A stretch of DNA of 64,000 bases from Otatea glauca (GCA_036346275.1 CM070725.1:15428216-15492215); one strand, 5' to 3'. Positions 1-13,507 are shown, numbered from the stretch's first letter. Notes: generated by a model from the letters alone, not told the origin. Program-made: numbers and translations.

Positions 1-1401
1 ATACCCGAAGAATAATCACAATAGATGAACACATGATATAGGAGATCTCAACTCTTTCTTGTTATTGATTCATCATTCTCGTACAATTGAGGCTATGTTT
101 ATATCCAAAACCCCTCAGCGATAAATTTAGGATTTGTCGAGAAATCTTAGAAGTTAGTTATATCTTAACACACTTGTCGACTATACCTCCTCTTTTTTTT
201 CTTTTCCTCCTCTTCTCTTTATCTACTCCCACACGCGTTAGGGGAACACCAGAAATAGCCAGCGGTGGTGTGGCTACCAGTTGATGGATGCATAGAGGGG
301 AGATGAGATAATGGCAAATGCAAAGGTGTAGCGCATGTGGCCCAAAGGTCGACAATGATGGCGGCACAATGGAGAAATCGGCAGAGCATATTGGTTCTAA
401 GCGGCAGTGGTGTTCCCATGACTCTTCCGCAACGACAAGGACAACATGGGGTAGAATGTGAAGAGACTAAGAGTATGGAGGTTGTGGCATGGGTGGCGGC
501 TCACTAGTATGGACAAAACTCATCGGTGAAGCTTGTTGGCGGCGCATCATGTTCGAGGTCCGTTCTCTTGGCTACAATGGTGAATCGGCGAGGAAAACTT
601 GGGGCTTTGGTTTCTAGCACTCTAGAACACACCATGACTGGTTGGATCCGATGGAAGTGCGATGATTCAGCAAATTTGCCAAGATCCTATGGCGGCAATG
701 GTGGCGACTAGGCACGAGCTGAAGGGGATGCAACTTGCGATGGCTACAAAAGCTAGGCACATGATGTGTTTACCAGGTCCATCCACTTCTTCGATCTTCC
801 ACCTCAGGTCTGGCGAGGTGGCAGCCCAACGGATCCGTATCCAGTGCTTCTCTCGCTTCTCGTATCTTCTTTCTCTCTCTCGATTTTGGGAGGTGTTTGT
901 AAGTGGAAACAAGCGGCCTGACATCGTAGTCTTGTCTTGAGGTGGTGCTCGAGGAAGACAATGGCCAAGGAGGTGTTCGTGAGCGGCAATCGAGTCTAGG
1001 GCCTTGTAGTGAGCTTCAATGTAGAGATCAGGATGGAGGCATGGCAATGGAGAGAGATGAGAAAAAGGGGAAGAAGGGAGAAGGGAATAAAGGAAGAAGA
1101 AGGGAGTATCACACATGGGACCCACCATCTTTTTCCTTGGAGATGCTGATTGGTTACCATGTCATTCAAAAATAATTGCCACTTCGGTGCCATGTTAGAG
1201 CATAACCAACATCAAATTGAGAGCGGTAAAACATATGGTTTTATTGTTAAAGGTTGAAACTTAGACTTTCACAAAAAATTGAGAGGATCAAATAGACTTA
1301 ATTCATATCATGTAAAACCTTTAGTTTGTGGGTCAGCACTAAAAATCGCTGCCTAATCATTTTATTTGTATCATTGTGGCACACTTTCATCCAATTCCAG
1401 C
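1..1401. other. Left flank, no supported gene
   Basis: This stretch holds only short overlapping open frames on both strands (the longest, about 150 codons, is on the minus strand at 667-1128). None shows a domain, a conserved motif or a credible start context. From about 180 to 1130 it is moderately GC-rich; it becomes AT-rich after 1190. It is the sequence into which the Copia element was inserted, and I cannot assign it to a gene or an element family. Confidence 0.5.
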
Positions 1402-1622
1402 TATTGAGATATAACTAGACTCTTGGTTCTTGTTGTTGAGATATGATTGGACTATATCTCTTTGTGGATGAATACGAATCTATCTCTAATGGGTTTTAAC
1501 TATAAATACGGCACCCCATTTAACAAGAGAATCAATCTAATCTGAATCTAAATCTTCGTGATTGATTTGGCTATGCGATCAGTGCATTGTGATTGATCTA
1601 CAGCGGTCATCATCATATTACA
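1402..1622 (+). repeat. Copia 5' LTR
   Basis: This 221-bp segment matches 32747-32971 over its whole length, including the shared stretch agatataactagactctt near the start. A TATA box (TATAAATAC) lies at 1501-1509 and the end is ttaca. The expected initial TG has decayed to TA. A primer-binding-site-like sequence follows it directly. Confidence 0.8.
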
Positions 1623-1625
1623 ACA

Positions 1626-1638
1626 TGTTATCAATACG
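1626..1638 (+). other. Copia primer binding site (decayed)
   Basis: The sequence tgttatcaatacg resembles the plant Copia primer binding site TGGTATCAGAGC, which is complementary to the initiator-methionine tRNA 3' end. It lies three bases after the LTR end, where this site belongs, but several bases differ, in keeping with the age of the element. Confidence 0.5.
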
Positions 1639-4175
1639 ACGCACCCGAAGGCTGATCAAGATCATCTACATGGATCAATCTACATTGTGAAAGATCGAAA
1701 TGTCGATCGGAGGGGGGGGGGGTGAATGATCCCAAATAAAATTTTCCCCTACTCAAAGTATTCCAAACAATGTCGCAATAAAAATCTGAAACACCCAAAG
1801 ATTTTCCTTCAAACTGGTATTTTTCATATTCGCACACCCTCCAAAACCCGTAGAATTAGACAACTATGTGTACCCCTAGCTTGCATGGATGAGAACCATG
1901 AATCATGTGAGGGATTTTTTAATCACAATCCTGGTTGTCAAGTGTCCAAACAAAGAGGAATCAACTCAAAGACTACTTTTCTAAAAGAGATAAAGCTAAA
2001 ACACCAAAGTCTTTTTCCAGAAAAGTAAAAGCAGATTTTTCCAGGAATTATCCTCAATTGGAGCAGGTGGTTGGTGAGTTTATGTTACTCTAAAATTTTT
2101 GGGAATTTTTATCCCTATGAGAAGTTGAGTCATGAAACACTCCACCAAAAATCACCTCAAAAAGCTTTGTAGAATAATCATGAAAAATTAAGCATTACAG
2201 ACAGTTAGAAACTTCGACCAGAATGTTTGAGGCTCGGTTTTCACTTCATAGCGCTCAAATGGTGCAACCAGTGGACTCACACATTTTTCCAGAGATTGAT
2301 ATATGAGTAGTGCACCTTATACAACAAGAATTACTTGAAAAAGAGTTTTATAGAGTTTTATAAAAATCAAAGACTGACTGCTGCGCGAAGAACAAGTTCT
2401 GGACAGATTTGCAATTTGATAAAAACTTGATCTCTAGTCTATCCTAGGGTACAAGAAAGATTTAAAACCATATGAACACCCTCAATACATCCTAGAATAA
2501 CAGCATTTATAAGGAGGGGAGGCAAATCCAAATTGCGATAAAGTAAATTGCGAGAATGTAAATGCGGGAAACTAAATGCTGAATTTAAATTGCGTAATTT
2601 AAATGCGTAATGTAAATGTGTAAAGGAAATGAAACATGAACATAAATGAAGAACATTTCATTTCTGAAAGGAGAGGTTACAAAGCCTCAGATTTCATGTG
2701 GGCAAAGCTCAAAGGAGCATCAAAAACCTTAAAACCTTCAAGAGGGGAAGGCTACCCCTCCACCCCTATTTATACAACTCTTGGGCCACCTACCACCCTT
2801 GGATGAGCCTCTAAACCCTAAAGCATCCATCAAGGGCTAGGATTAACCCACTCAACCAACCATGCAAGGGTTCACCCAAAACCCACAACACATAATGTGT
2901 TTTCTTGCATGGTTCTCAAAGCACACTAACTAGACCCGCTAACTTATCAATTAGACCAATATCCAATGGCCCTCATTGATCCATGTAGCGTCTAGCTAGC
3001 ATGTCAACTGTTCCTTGTCTTCACGGCTTGCCACGACTACGTCTCCGATCATCTTCCGGCGACCACCGACCGCCTGGACCTCCGATGCTCCTCGCCTAGT
3101 CCCGGTCATCCTTCACCTCACCATGATCTAACATCGTCGTCCTGCAACCATCAAAAATAAGGAAACTCCTCATATAGCAATGCCCACAAAGATGTGTAAT
3201 AAATCCATCAAAGTCCACTCATTAAAATTCATTTTTACCCGATCTGACCGGTAGCACTGGGAAAACAGAGAAGACCTCAAATTGTTTCCAATTGAAAATC
3301 TATTTCAAATCAAACTCAAATAAGAGTAACCCAAGCTCAAATTTAGTCAAATACTCATCACAAATCAAGATAGACCACATGGTCCTTCACATTGCATCGA
3401 ATTTTGACCCACATCAAGTGATTAAATCTACTTCAAGTCACATGCAAGTTCAAAGCACGTAAGTTAATCGCATTTGAATAGCCTTTTAATTCTATAGATT
3501 AATTTCTTTAATTACCTAGATTAGTCATCCTTAACCATCGATTGGAGACTAGATTAATCTAATTGTTGGAATTAGGGTTCTAGTTACTATTCACGAGTAT
3601 AAAAGGGAATACCGCAACGTCGGGTGCCGCACTCGTCGGCCACGCGCCCCGCAACACATCTCATAGACGCTCGTGCCTACAGCATGCCGCACGCGTTGGA
3701 TCATGCTGGGCGCCCGTAGCACATTGCCGACCACCGCACCCGCCGGTTGCCATACCGCTAGCCGTCGTGCCCCTGCTGGGTGCCATCCTCAGTGCTCCCA
3801 CAGCACACCTCCTGAGCATGTGTCCTCTGTGCTAGTGCCAAGCCGCACTTGGCACCTTACCAAGTCAATCCCGACACCATGCCCCCAATGGTTGCCACAA
3901 CGCTTGCCACTGCGTGCCACACCCACCTCATTGAGACCTCGCCCTTGGCACGCACTGTAGTCGCTGCTGTCGCTGAGCAGAAAGTGCTCCACACCCAAAG
4001 CGCCTCGCCTACCGTGCATGCTCCCATCGAGCATCACCACGCTGCCGCGAACCTCCGTGCCTCGTTCCTGCCAAGCTGGCGTCGCATCACGACCTTGCCC
4101 TTGTTGAGCCAGATTTGCGCCGTGCTACATGGTCAATTCTGGAGTCACCTCGCCGAGACCACTACTACAGAACAG

Positions 4176-4545
4176 CACATCACTGCCGGTTCCAAAACCC
4201 CATCACTGCCGGTCATTGACGCGGCAGTGATTGGTCGGCAGTGATACTCGAGGATTATCACTGCTGGCTCAGGAACCGGCAGTGATAAGGATTATCACTG
4301 CGGTTCTACCTACAACCGCAATGATATTGAACTATCACTGCGGATCAAACTAAAATCCGGCGGTGAAAAGGACTATCACCGCCGGATCAAACCAAAATCC
4401 GGCGGTGATAAGGATTATCACTGCGGTTATATCTACAACCGGCGGGGATATTGTACTAACACTGCGGGTTGTACCATAATCCGGCGATGATATATACATA
4501 TCACTTGCGGTTTTCTCAAGAATCGGCGGTGAAAATCTTGCATAT
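4176..4545. repeat. CACTA-1 left subterminal repeat array
   Basis: Alternating direct and inverted copies of a unit near atcactgccggtt / aaccggcagtgat occur about every 30-40 bp, drifting inward to the variants cactgcgg and cggcggtgata. In CACTA elements such arrays bind the element-encoded protein during transposition. Confidence 0.85.
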
Positions 4546-5699
4546 TTTTTGTGCAATATATATATATTTTATATAATTGTTTACATTGTCCATATGTTAG
4601 TATATAAAGCATCGTTCAAAGCATAATTCAAATATATGCATGTATCGACTAAGCATCGTTAAAATCATAATTCAAATATATTAAATTACGCATCATATAA
4701 TTTGCTTTTACAATGTAGCTCGACTACATGTCATCCCGTTGCTTTGATTTTACAATGAGTCGAAGTAGACATGTCAGCGTCTAGGCCGTAGGAATGAGGC
4801 GATGAGGCTACTTGTGGAACTCGCCGTTTGGATTGATGATCTCATCATGAATGAATCCGTATTTGTTCTTGAATTGCTATAATTTACGTGAGCAATAACT
4901 TATTGGTTCTCGCTTTGGGCGCTTGTTTTGAAAAAAATGAAGTTACTTAATGATGATATTTGTTAAATAAAAAGGGCATCAAAGTGTAATTACGCACCAT
5001 GGCTTCGTTATAGCGACACTCTCGTGACAATTGAATGCATATTTGTACATACATAGAATGCACATAAATTGTTTAGGGTTCTGCTTCATGCATGGGAAGT
5101 CATTTATTATTTCAAAATTTTCCGGTATGGGCGATACTAACACTTTTCTTGCGATCTGCGTCGAAAGCCACATGAATGATTTTGAATAGTAATTAAACTT
5201 AAATGCAATAGAATGGAATTTTGCTAGAGTAATAACGCAATGATCGAGTTTACATTGCTCAAATGTCCCAAAGGTCTTGAGTACAGTTAGTTTGTTTTCT
5301 CATGGAGTCAAGACAAAAATCTGCTAGCATCTAAGCGGATGACGAGGAGGACCAGTGAAACACTGCATATATATGTCAGCGTAGTCAATTACTCCCACAT
5401 CGTGCGTGTTACGCAAAAATAGTAAAACAATATTAGAAGTCGGAGATACGTGCTTGAAGTTATAGGGTAAAAGAACGGAGGTTTTGTATTGCGACTTCAA
5501 AAAACATTAAATAAATAGTCTTCAACAAGCGTGGATTATCGTTCACAAGTTTCTCGTTGTGAGCCGGATCTAAGAATGCTAGATTGTCATTGTTATTTCT
5601 TCTACATATACGTACCTCCATTCTACATAAGAAAGAAGTTAGAGATGCAATTAAGCGATGCGAAAATACTCAACGATATCTTGACGGACTTACAAAGTT
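4546..5699. other. CACTA-1 interior, AT-rich, no gene seen
   Basis: Downstream of the second gene (which reads leftward) and inside the left array lies AT-rich DNA, including a short (TA)n stretch at 4555-4575. I see no domain here. It is probably the 3' untranslated region and spacer of the element. Confidence 0.5.
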
Positions 5700-8600
5700 C
5701 ATAGTCTAAGTATGTTCACGTCCGGGGCATCTTGCTAGTACAACATATCTGACTCGTGAAAAGAACCCGGCAGATGTTATCCCCATTGTGAAAATCTTGC
5801 TCTGTGTATCCGATCGAGCGCCTCCATACCATCGTTGGATTGCTGCATGTACCAGCGATGGGCGCGTCGCGATTGAGTTGTAAGGTTGTCGAAATGAGCC
5901 GGTTCAACCGGTGGTTTTCCCATAACAAACTTCCACGAGACCTTGCGCGAGCATCTGGTTGAACATCATGCGCTTGAGCATCCCGCTTTAGCGATGTCGG
6001 CACTAGCCTTTGCAAATCTTGCTTTACGGATATGCGCTCGTAGTCAGATATTTTGCAACGTTGAAGCTTGCCCCATCTTTTGCACTTTTGCCATACTCAA
6101 GAAAAACTTTTGCGCCACGGCATCAACTTTAGTCTTCTTACTTGATGGCACCTTTTTAAAGTGAGATGCTACGCAGCGCTTACATGCTTTTTCCGCTCTT
6201 CCTCGGTCATGTCGGTGATAGTTTCTTTTGTGGTTGTCACAGGTTCACGGATGGTTGAGATTTCTTCGAGGACGGTGCCGATTGCCGAGATGTTCCGTTG
6301 TTCGATTCTTCACGCTTTTTGGCGGAGAGTCGGGCTTTTTCTCGTTGGTGCCGGCGGAGGAGTTGGACTTTTCTGGTTGGCGGCGAGAAGGCGGGAGGTC
6401 TCGTGTGGAAGTGCGGTGATCATCATCGTCGTCGCCCTCATCGTCCGAGCCAAACTTAATCAAGCTCTTGCGCCACGCGAGAAGCCATTCACGTTTTCTC
6501 CTAGCTTTTGTTCCCATCCTCGCCAGGATCTCTACCTCCATTTTTCGTATTGGCGGGCGACATCGCCCACCGACCTGGCGAATCCTCGTAGTATCGGGCG
6601 GCGATTGCAAAGTCCGTGACTCTGGCATGGCCAAGCCCGCCCTCGGCCACCTTTATGGTAATGCCATATGCGGCCAAATGTAGTTTGCACGTGTCGGTTC
6701 TTTGATGTCATCCACGAAAACGCGATCCATGCTCTTGAGAATCCACAGTGGGCGCGCACGCTCTTACGAGCACCGGGTGATGAGCTCGGGGCTTTCACGG
6801 GTGGCGATCGTGAGTGAGAGCTTTGCATGCGGCTTGCTCCACGGCCTTATCTAGTTCGACCTTTGTTCCTCTAGCGCTCTCATGGCGGCATCTTTTATCG
6901 GCGTTCGGTTGATCTTCTCTTAATCTCTTTGAGCGTTTGTACATCCATGCGTCTGCGGGAAGGCTTCTTTCCACGTGACCAAACCAACTCCTCAGTGCGA
7001 CACGGATGCTCCTTGTTACCCAGGGCTATGGTTAGCTCGTCATTCTCCCTTCGTGGCGCGAAAGATCCTTGGGAAGGCGTGAGTGAGCATCGTGATTCTG
7101 CGCGACACTTCACGCTCTCTATCGGTTACGAAGCTTAAGTTGCCATCATCGGAGATAGAAGCACCCCTCCCAAGCAACGGTGCTTTGATCTTTCGCTTAA
7201 GGCGGCGTTGCGAGAATTATACCCTTACGGGTCATTTCTTGTTCTGACCGATCCCATCTTTAGTATTTTCTTCACGTACCCTCCTGCTCCTAGTGCGTGA
7301 GGGTGAATATTCTTATCCGTGTTTGCTTTGTTCCTTTCACTTACTATGTGAGCTTCTTGAGACCTCTTATGCATACAAATTCATCCCGAACTCCCTTAAC
7401 TTTGGAGTGCGTGTCAAAATTCGGCGTTTCATTCTTTTCACATAATTCTTGTTTAATCTTTGTCTTCCAATTCTTCCACGAAGTGCACATGATGCAGAGT
7501 GCTCGTTTCTTTGCAACCAGCTCGGTCCCTTGGGGGAACTGGAAAACTTGTTTCAGCTTGTCCCATAAAGAGTTCTTAGCAAGTTTCAGCTTGGGGGAAC
7601 TGGAAAACTTGTTTCAGCTTCCATTCCTAGCAAGTTTGTTGAAAATTTCCAATTAACAAGGTCATTTTTGAAAGACACATACAAACGAGGATTGACATTG
7701 AAGTTAATCCCGTGAAAGGATGTTTACATATCCCAGGATACATACACATATACATCTATACATTAATATTGTAGAGAACTACTTGAAATTGAGAATGGTC
7801 GGTTGAAGTGTTGCTCTCTTTCATTTTCTTTATAATTCGTCATTCTGGACTCTTTATAATTGTCTTCTGCCTAAATTCCAAACTAAATCAAGCAATTCTA
7901 CTAAATAGAAAGCTACATGGCATGTTTATTGAAAAGAGTACTCAATAATACACATCTTTAAAGAACATGTACACACATATTTTTTTATCTGTATACACAA
8001 ACATCCTTGAAGGACACATACACATATACATCTTTTTTAAATCTGCATTCTCGAATATTTTACCATGAACACAAATATAAGCATACACGTACACAAGATA
8101 TATACACATCTGCGGGAGATGTACACATACATGTATACTTTGTCGATGTGTTAGCACATATTTTCTGAATAAGCGCATATGCACATTATGTCTCTCGGCA
8201 CAAATCAAACATATAGCAATAAACATATGCACATTACATACAGTCCGGTAACCATACACATATACATCGAGTAACCATACGATGCGCATGATCAAAGGTC
8301 TAAACGCATGTAATTATATACAACCGTGAATCGGAAATACATAGAGAACGATTTATATTGCCGATGAAGCAAAAAGAATCGGCCAACCGGAGGGCGACAG
8401 AGGCCTTTAGCCACGCGGTATTTCCCTCGCGTATGCACCAATGCACATTTAACAATTAAGGTAAGTAACTATTGAGCAAATCGATGGTTGGTATAAAAAG
8501 AGTACATATTATAGCTACCTTTGGTCAAGGCCAAGACAAGGCGGTGTGAAAGAGAACAAAGATGCACCATAGATACGGATATACAACCCAAGCTTGAGTG

Positions 8601-8840
8601 ATTATGATTAAGTACACCAAGAAATCAAGAACATTGATAAAAAGCAGTAGCGGCGGCGGGTCATTAAAAGCAAAGAACGGCGGGCGACGGCCGAGGCGAT
8701 CGATCCGCGCGGCGGGAGGCGGTGAGGTTCGCGACGGCGAGGCGATGAGTCCGGCGGTGAGGTCGAGGCGACGGCCGGCGTCTGTGGCGACGCGCGGGCG
8801 ATCGCGAGGAGAAGTGGCGTCGTCGTTGTTGAAGAAATGA
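5700..8840 (-). pseudogene. CACTA-1 second gene (TNPA / Transposase_24-like), broken
   Basis: This minus-strand region is in the position of the second gene of grass CACTA elements. The clearest recognisable block, at about 6985-7113, contains LGNKEHPCRT followed in another frame by a GVGLVTWKEAFPQ block. It resembles the EHPGRVRG...W...F segment common in the second protein of plant En/Spm elements. A hydrophilic block rich in D, R, K and P lies at 6245-6634. The 5' exon (about 8525-8840) is GC-rich and basic, just downstream of a TATA box (8861-8870). Several exons and frame changes break it. A low-complexity stretch rich in acacatatacat (7675-8290) is probably an intron. In the family this protein binds the subterminal repeats. 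The assignment rests on remembered motifs, not on a search. Confidence 0.55.
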
Positions 8841-8860
8841 GGGGCCGAGTGGCGCGGCGT

Positions 8861-8870
8861 TGAATTTATA
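8861..8870 (-). promoter_or_regulatory. TATA box of the CACTA-1 second gene
   Basis: On the minus strand the sequence reads TATAAATTCA. It lies between the internal repeat array (from 8878 rightward) and the GC-rich first exon of the second gene, the right place and direction for a core promoter. Confidence 0.55.
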
Positions 8871-8877
8871 GGGTTAG

Positions 8878-9275
8878 AGTATCGCTGCCGGGTCAACACA
8901 AAACCGGCGGTGATACACTATCACTTAGGATAATAAAGAGAACCGGCGGTGATAGTTGAATTATCACTTTGCGGTTCAAACTCAACCGGCGGTGAAAAAC
9001 TTATCACTTCGCGGTTCAATCTCAACCCGGCGGTGAAAAAACTTATCACCGCGGTTCAATCTCAACCCAAGGTGAAAAAATATCCTTGCGGTTCAATATC
9101 AACGGCGGTGATAATACATTATCACTTGCGGTTGTATCTACACGGCGGTGAAAGTATTATCACTGCGGTTCAAAACAAAACCGGCGGAATACTGATTATC
9201 CTTTATCGGCTTAATACTACAAACGGCGGTGATAAAGCACTTCACCGCCGCTTAATGATACAACCGCGTGATAAG
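8878..9275. repeat. CACTA-1 internal copy of the subterminal array
   Basis: About ten copies of the tatcactgcggtt ... aaccggcggtgata motif, the same repeat found at both element ends, lie here between the two genes, some 4.6 kb from the nearest terminus. They end next to the TATA box of the second gene, as the right terminal array does for the transposase gene. Confidence 0.8.
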
Positions 9276-9735
9276 CTCGATCAATTATGTCAAAGTTTTC
9301 AAAGGATGATTGCTTTGGGAGTTTTAAATCCTATCAATTTTATCCAAATTTTTGGAGGAATTCTTGAGGATATGTAATATTTGATTTAAATATTTCCCCT
9401 AAGTTTTGACAAAGTTGTAAAATTATAAAAATCCAGAGTGCTCACTGTTTTCATAGTTTTAATATTTCAAAATAAAAAAATTCAAATTGCTGACTGTTTT
9501 GAAATCCTATCAATTTTTATCCAAATTTTTTGGAAATTTTTGGAAGAATACTTCAGGACATGTAATATTTGATTTAAATTCAAACAAATGCAGTAGACCA
9601 ACCATCACTTAAAAAATTCACACAAATACAAAAAAAACACACAGATGAAGTAGAATTCACACAAATTGATACATATGACAAAAGAATACATTAATTGTTA
9701 CATATCAAAAAATAAAATGTATTTCATTAGGACAA

Positions 9736-12700
9736 CTAAGCTACGATTCGACCTTCGTCATGATCGCGGCGTATGTATGTAACTTCGTCCTCACTCTCTT
9801 CCATGAGGCCGAGGTCAACGTCCTCTCCGAAAGGAGGAAGCTCATCGAATTGGTTGTACTCTTCCTCGTCGACAACATTCTCAACCCGACAATCCTTCTT
9901 TTCCTTGAATAACCACGTGGCGCTCCTTGTTAGCTGGATCGGATACAAAAAGATTTGTGTAACACAATTAGCAAATCTGAATGGTTCTTCTCTGTGTCAG
10001 ACCAGTTTAGGTCCACGGTAGTGATCTGCATACTTGTCGATGTTCATGCCCTTGGAAGTCTTACCCATTGGCACCGAAGAGAGGGACCTTCAAAGGTCCG
10101 TAATCAAGCTCCCAAATCTCTTCTATGAATCGTAGTAGGTTTTCCTATCTCCGTTCTTTGTCGTGAGGCATCTGTGACGGATCTGCATTGTTTTGGTTGG
10201 TGCTCTTTTTATCTTGTGCTCTTGTATAAAAAGTAAAACCATTTATGTCGTATCCTTGGAATGTCCGAATTGTAGTGGGCGGTCCCCGAGCCAACACTTT
10301 CAAGCGAGCGCACTCTGTCTCCGTATGCATCATGTGCCTCGCAACCAATCGCCGGTTATGTCTATGCTCTCTCGCGATCCAACCCTCGACTTCGTTGGGT
10401 TTGTTCTAGATAGCATGCTCTTGTGCATGTTGACATCTGGGCCACCACAACCGATTGTCCCAGGCTGCGAAATGTGCTTGTGTGAATGAAGCTAGATTGT
10501 TTGTGCGGAGTGATTTCTGCCAGATGTCCCTTTTCCTGTAGCCTACCCTCATGTCGTGATGTAGGCGGACCAATCAGTTTGAGATCCATGTAATCAACGC
10601 AGAACTCAATGACCTCCTCGGTTCCCCAACCATCTGCAATGCAACCTTCCTACCGATGTCGATTCTGAACATATTTCTTTATGACCCCATGAACCTCTCA
10701 AAGGATACATCGATGTAGAAACACGGGACCTAGAATCAGTATCTCTTTCACGATGTGAACAATGAGATGGACCATAATATCAAAAAAGATGGAGGAAACA
10801 CATCTCGAGCACTGCAAAGAGTGTGGACCACGTCTTTACGTAGCTTATCTAGTTTCAATGGATCGATGGCCTTACGTGAAATCGCGTTGAAGAATGAACA
10901 CAACTTCACAATTGGGTCTCGGACTTTCTCTGCGCGAACACCCTAAGCGCAATTGGAAGCATCTGCGTCATCATCACGTGGCAATCGTGAGACTTCATAC
11001 CAATTAATTTTAAGTCTTTCATTGAGACTAGTCTCTTTATGTTGGCGAGTATCGGACGGAACTTTCACTCCGTGCAAGCATTCGCACGAGCTAATTTTTC
11101 TTTCTTGCTCAGTGTAGCAGTGCGGGAAGGTACTTTTTCCTGTATCCATGTCTACGTGATGCGGCTCCTTCACGAGTTTCATATCTTCAAGGTCCATCCG
11201 TGCTTGGAGAGTATCTTTTGTTTTGCGGTATATCGATAGAGATACCAAGCAAGGCATCACACACGTTCTTCTCTATGTGCATGGCGTCGATTGCGTGTCG
11301 CACTTCTAAGTCTTTGCCAGATGAGTAGGACCCAAAATACGATCTCTTTTTCCACAAAGGAGCCTTATCACGGAACTCGGGATAGATGTACCGCTGCTCC
11401 TTTCCGTGGATAATTTTAAGATCCCTTACACCGCAAATATCTCTCTCCCAAAGGTGATTCTTGAGCTAAAGCGGTCTCCTTTGTCCCATCAAAAGCTTTC
11501 TTATTATTGCGGTATGAGTGATCCTTGCGGAGGAACCTACGATGCCGCATGTAAGACATTTTTCGACGCTTCTTGACCACCGACTAGCTGTACCATCTAA
11601 GCATTGGGCGCATCCATTGAAGCCTTTTGTCGTGCGGCCCGATAGGTTACCAAGGCGGGGTAATCATTGATGATTCACGAACAACAATGCGCGTGGGATA
11701 AAGTTCTCTCTTTTATACTCATCCCATACCCGTACTCCATCGTTCCACAAGATTAGAAGATCTTCAACCAATGGTTTGAGGTACACATCGATATCGTTGC
11801 GGGTTGCTGGGCCCTTGGATCGATAGTGGCATCATAATGTACTTCCGCTTCATACAAAGCCAAGGAGGAAGGTTGTAGATACATAGAGTTACCGGCCAAG
11901 TGCTATGACGATTGCTCATGTTACGAAAGGATTCATCCCATCCGTTCTCAACCCGAACCTTATATTCCTTACATCATATGCAAAGTGCTTCTTATATTTT
12001 ACGTCGATGTTCCTCCATTGCACGAGTCGTGAGGTGTCGAGCATTCCATCGTTCTTACGCTCTTGGCGTGCCATCGTAGCAATTGGGCATGCCTTTTGTT
12101 CGCAAACAATCGATTGAGACGGGAATTATAGGAAAATACCACACCACCTTACGGGAGATCTCATCTTCTTACGCTTCACCCGACATCTTCATTATCGATG
12201 TCTTCGCCGTTGCCCTTATACCGCTTTGCTTTGCAAACAACACGACCATCCAAGTCCGCAAACTCATTGCGATACAACATGCAATCGTTTGGACATGCGT
12301 GTATCCTTTGTACTTCCAATCCCAGCGGCGGACAACTGCTTGGCCCGGTGCGTGCTTGTAGGCAACACGTTACCCTCTGGAAGCAAATCCCCAAGAGACA
12401 TAAGAGCTCGGTGAAGCTCTTATCGGACCAACCATTGCTTGCCTTCAACTGCGATGAGTGTAAGCACGGATGCAATTTTTGTGCTCCTCCTTGTAGCACA
12501 GGTACAATGGTGTCGTGGAGTCTGTACCATATGTTGGAACTTTTGAAACTCTCTTTCACTCGTGAAGTCTCCTCCCCATCACGCAACATTTGATCCGGAT
12601 CTTACGTCGTGGTGTCGACAAGCGTATCTTCAAGCTGCCGTCATACCGTTGTCTCCGTCATCTTCAATAATGTGTTGCCCTTCATGTACAATCTCATCTT

Positions 12701-12830
12701 CGCGTGCTTGGTCCAATGGTATAGCCGACCTTGAAACCTCTTGAAGCAAGTGTGCGCGTATCGACTCTATGGTAGAAAACGACTTACGATTTTTGCGATC
12801 AGCGCATGGACAGCACATGTAGTCCGCCAT
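9736..12830 (-). pseudogene. tnp2-type CACTA transposase, frameshifted
   Basis: On the minus strand the domain order of plant tnp2 proteins can be followed in pieces. An N-terminal transposase-associated block with a CPCADRKN zinc-like motif is at 12630-12830. A LEVQRIHACPNDCMLYR block is near 12300. A tnp2 core (Transposase_21 type) with RNDIDVYLKPLVEDLLILW and LSGRTTKGFNGCAQCLD lies at about 11580-11830. A DUF4218-like block with LRKDVVHTLCSA lies near 10700-10900. A DUF4216-like block with GYDINGFTFYT and DKKSTNQN is near 10150-10350. The C terminus has VDEEEYNQFDELPPF and an acidic tail ending in DHDEG (9736-9948). The blocks lie in different frames with stops between them. The protein would have cut and joined the element ends; this copy cannot be translated as it stands. 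Confidence 0.85.
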
Positions 12831-13507
12831 GATTCTTCGACTTGTGCGCGCGTACGTTTAGAAAATAACTCACACCATTAAAAACTTTGCCCCACAACGG
12901 TCCGTGTCATACATCCACCTTGGTCCATCTACAATTAATTAAATCAAACATTACATACGCATATAATTGCAAATAACAAATAATTGTAGACAATTAGATT
13001 TAAAAACATATGTAGCAATTTTGACTATATTAAAATACATCAACCTTTTTCCGTTATGTAAATATCCATATAGCAATTTTTAGTATTGTAAAAATGAAAA
13101 TAATTGTAAATAGTTATGATATATTTAGACTATATCCAAATATATCAATCTTTTTTCATTAAATCAATATCCATCTTGCAATTCCTTATTATTTACAAAT
13201 TTGGAAAAAATTGTAAGCACTTAGGATATACTTTGAGTACATTAAAATATATCAAATTTTTTTTATTAGGTAAATATCCATCTAACAAGTTTTTATTATT
13301 TCGACATTTGAAAATACACCTTTTGTCATTATGTAAAAATCCACGTGGCAATTTTTATTATTTACAAAAATAGAGATCAAATTACTAACCTCGAAAAGAA
13401 GTACAATACAAATTTTAACAAATTTCTCGTGAGTCGTTGCAATATACAAATCGAGCAAAGACAGGCGCTTCTCTGTCTTTGCTCGATCGATCGAGGCGGG
13501 GTCTCGA
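12831..13507 (-). other. Transposase leader, AT-rich with degenerate ~100-bp repeats
   Basis: Between the transposase start and its TATA box lies AT-rich DNA with four degenerate copies of a segment containing atccat..agcaa.tttttattatttac (starting near 13062, 13167, 13274 and 13338). Closer to the promoter, 13451-13486 forms a perfect 14-bp stem with an 8-base loop. I see no coding sequence here; it is probably a 5' untranslated region or intron. Confidence 0.5.

Noticed and set aside
667..1128. A 153-codon minus-strand frame
   Set aside because: No motif, overlapping frames on the other strand, and no splice or promoter context.
7529..7620. A 31-bp direct repeat (cttgggggaactggaaaac...) spaced by 61 bp
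   Set aside because: Real, but small and inside a decayed CACTA gene. It is probably a local duplication with no further significance.
7942..8295. A 117-codon minus-strand frame rich in Y, V and C
   Set aside because: It comes from the acacatatacat low-complexity stretch inside CACTA-1, probably an intron.
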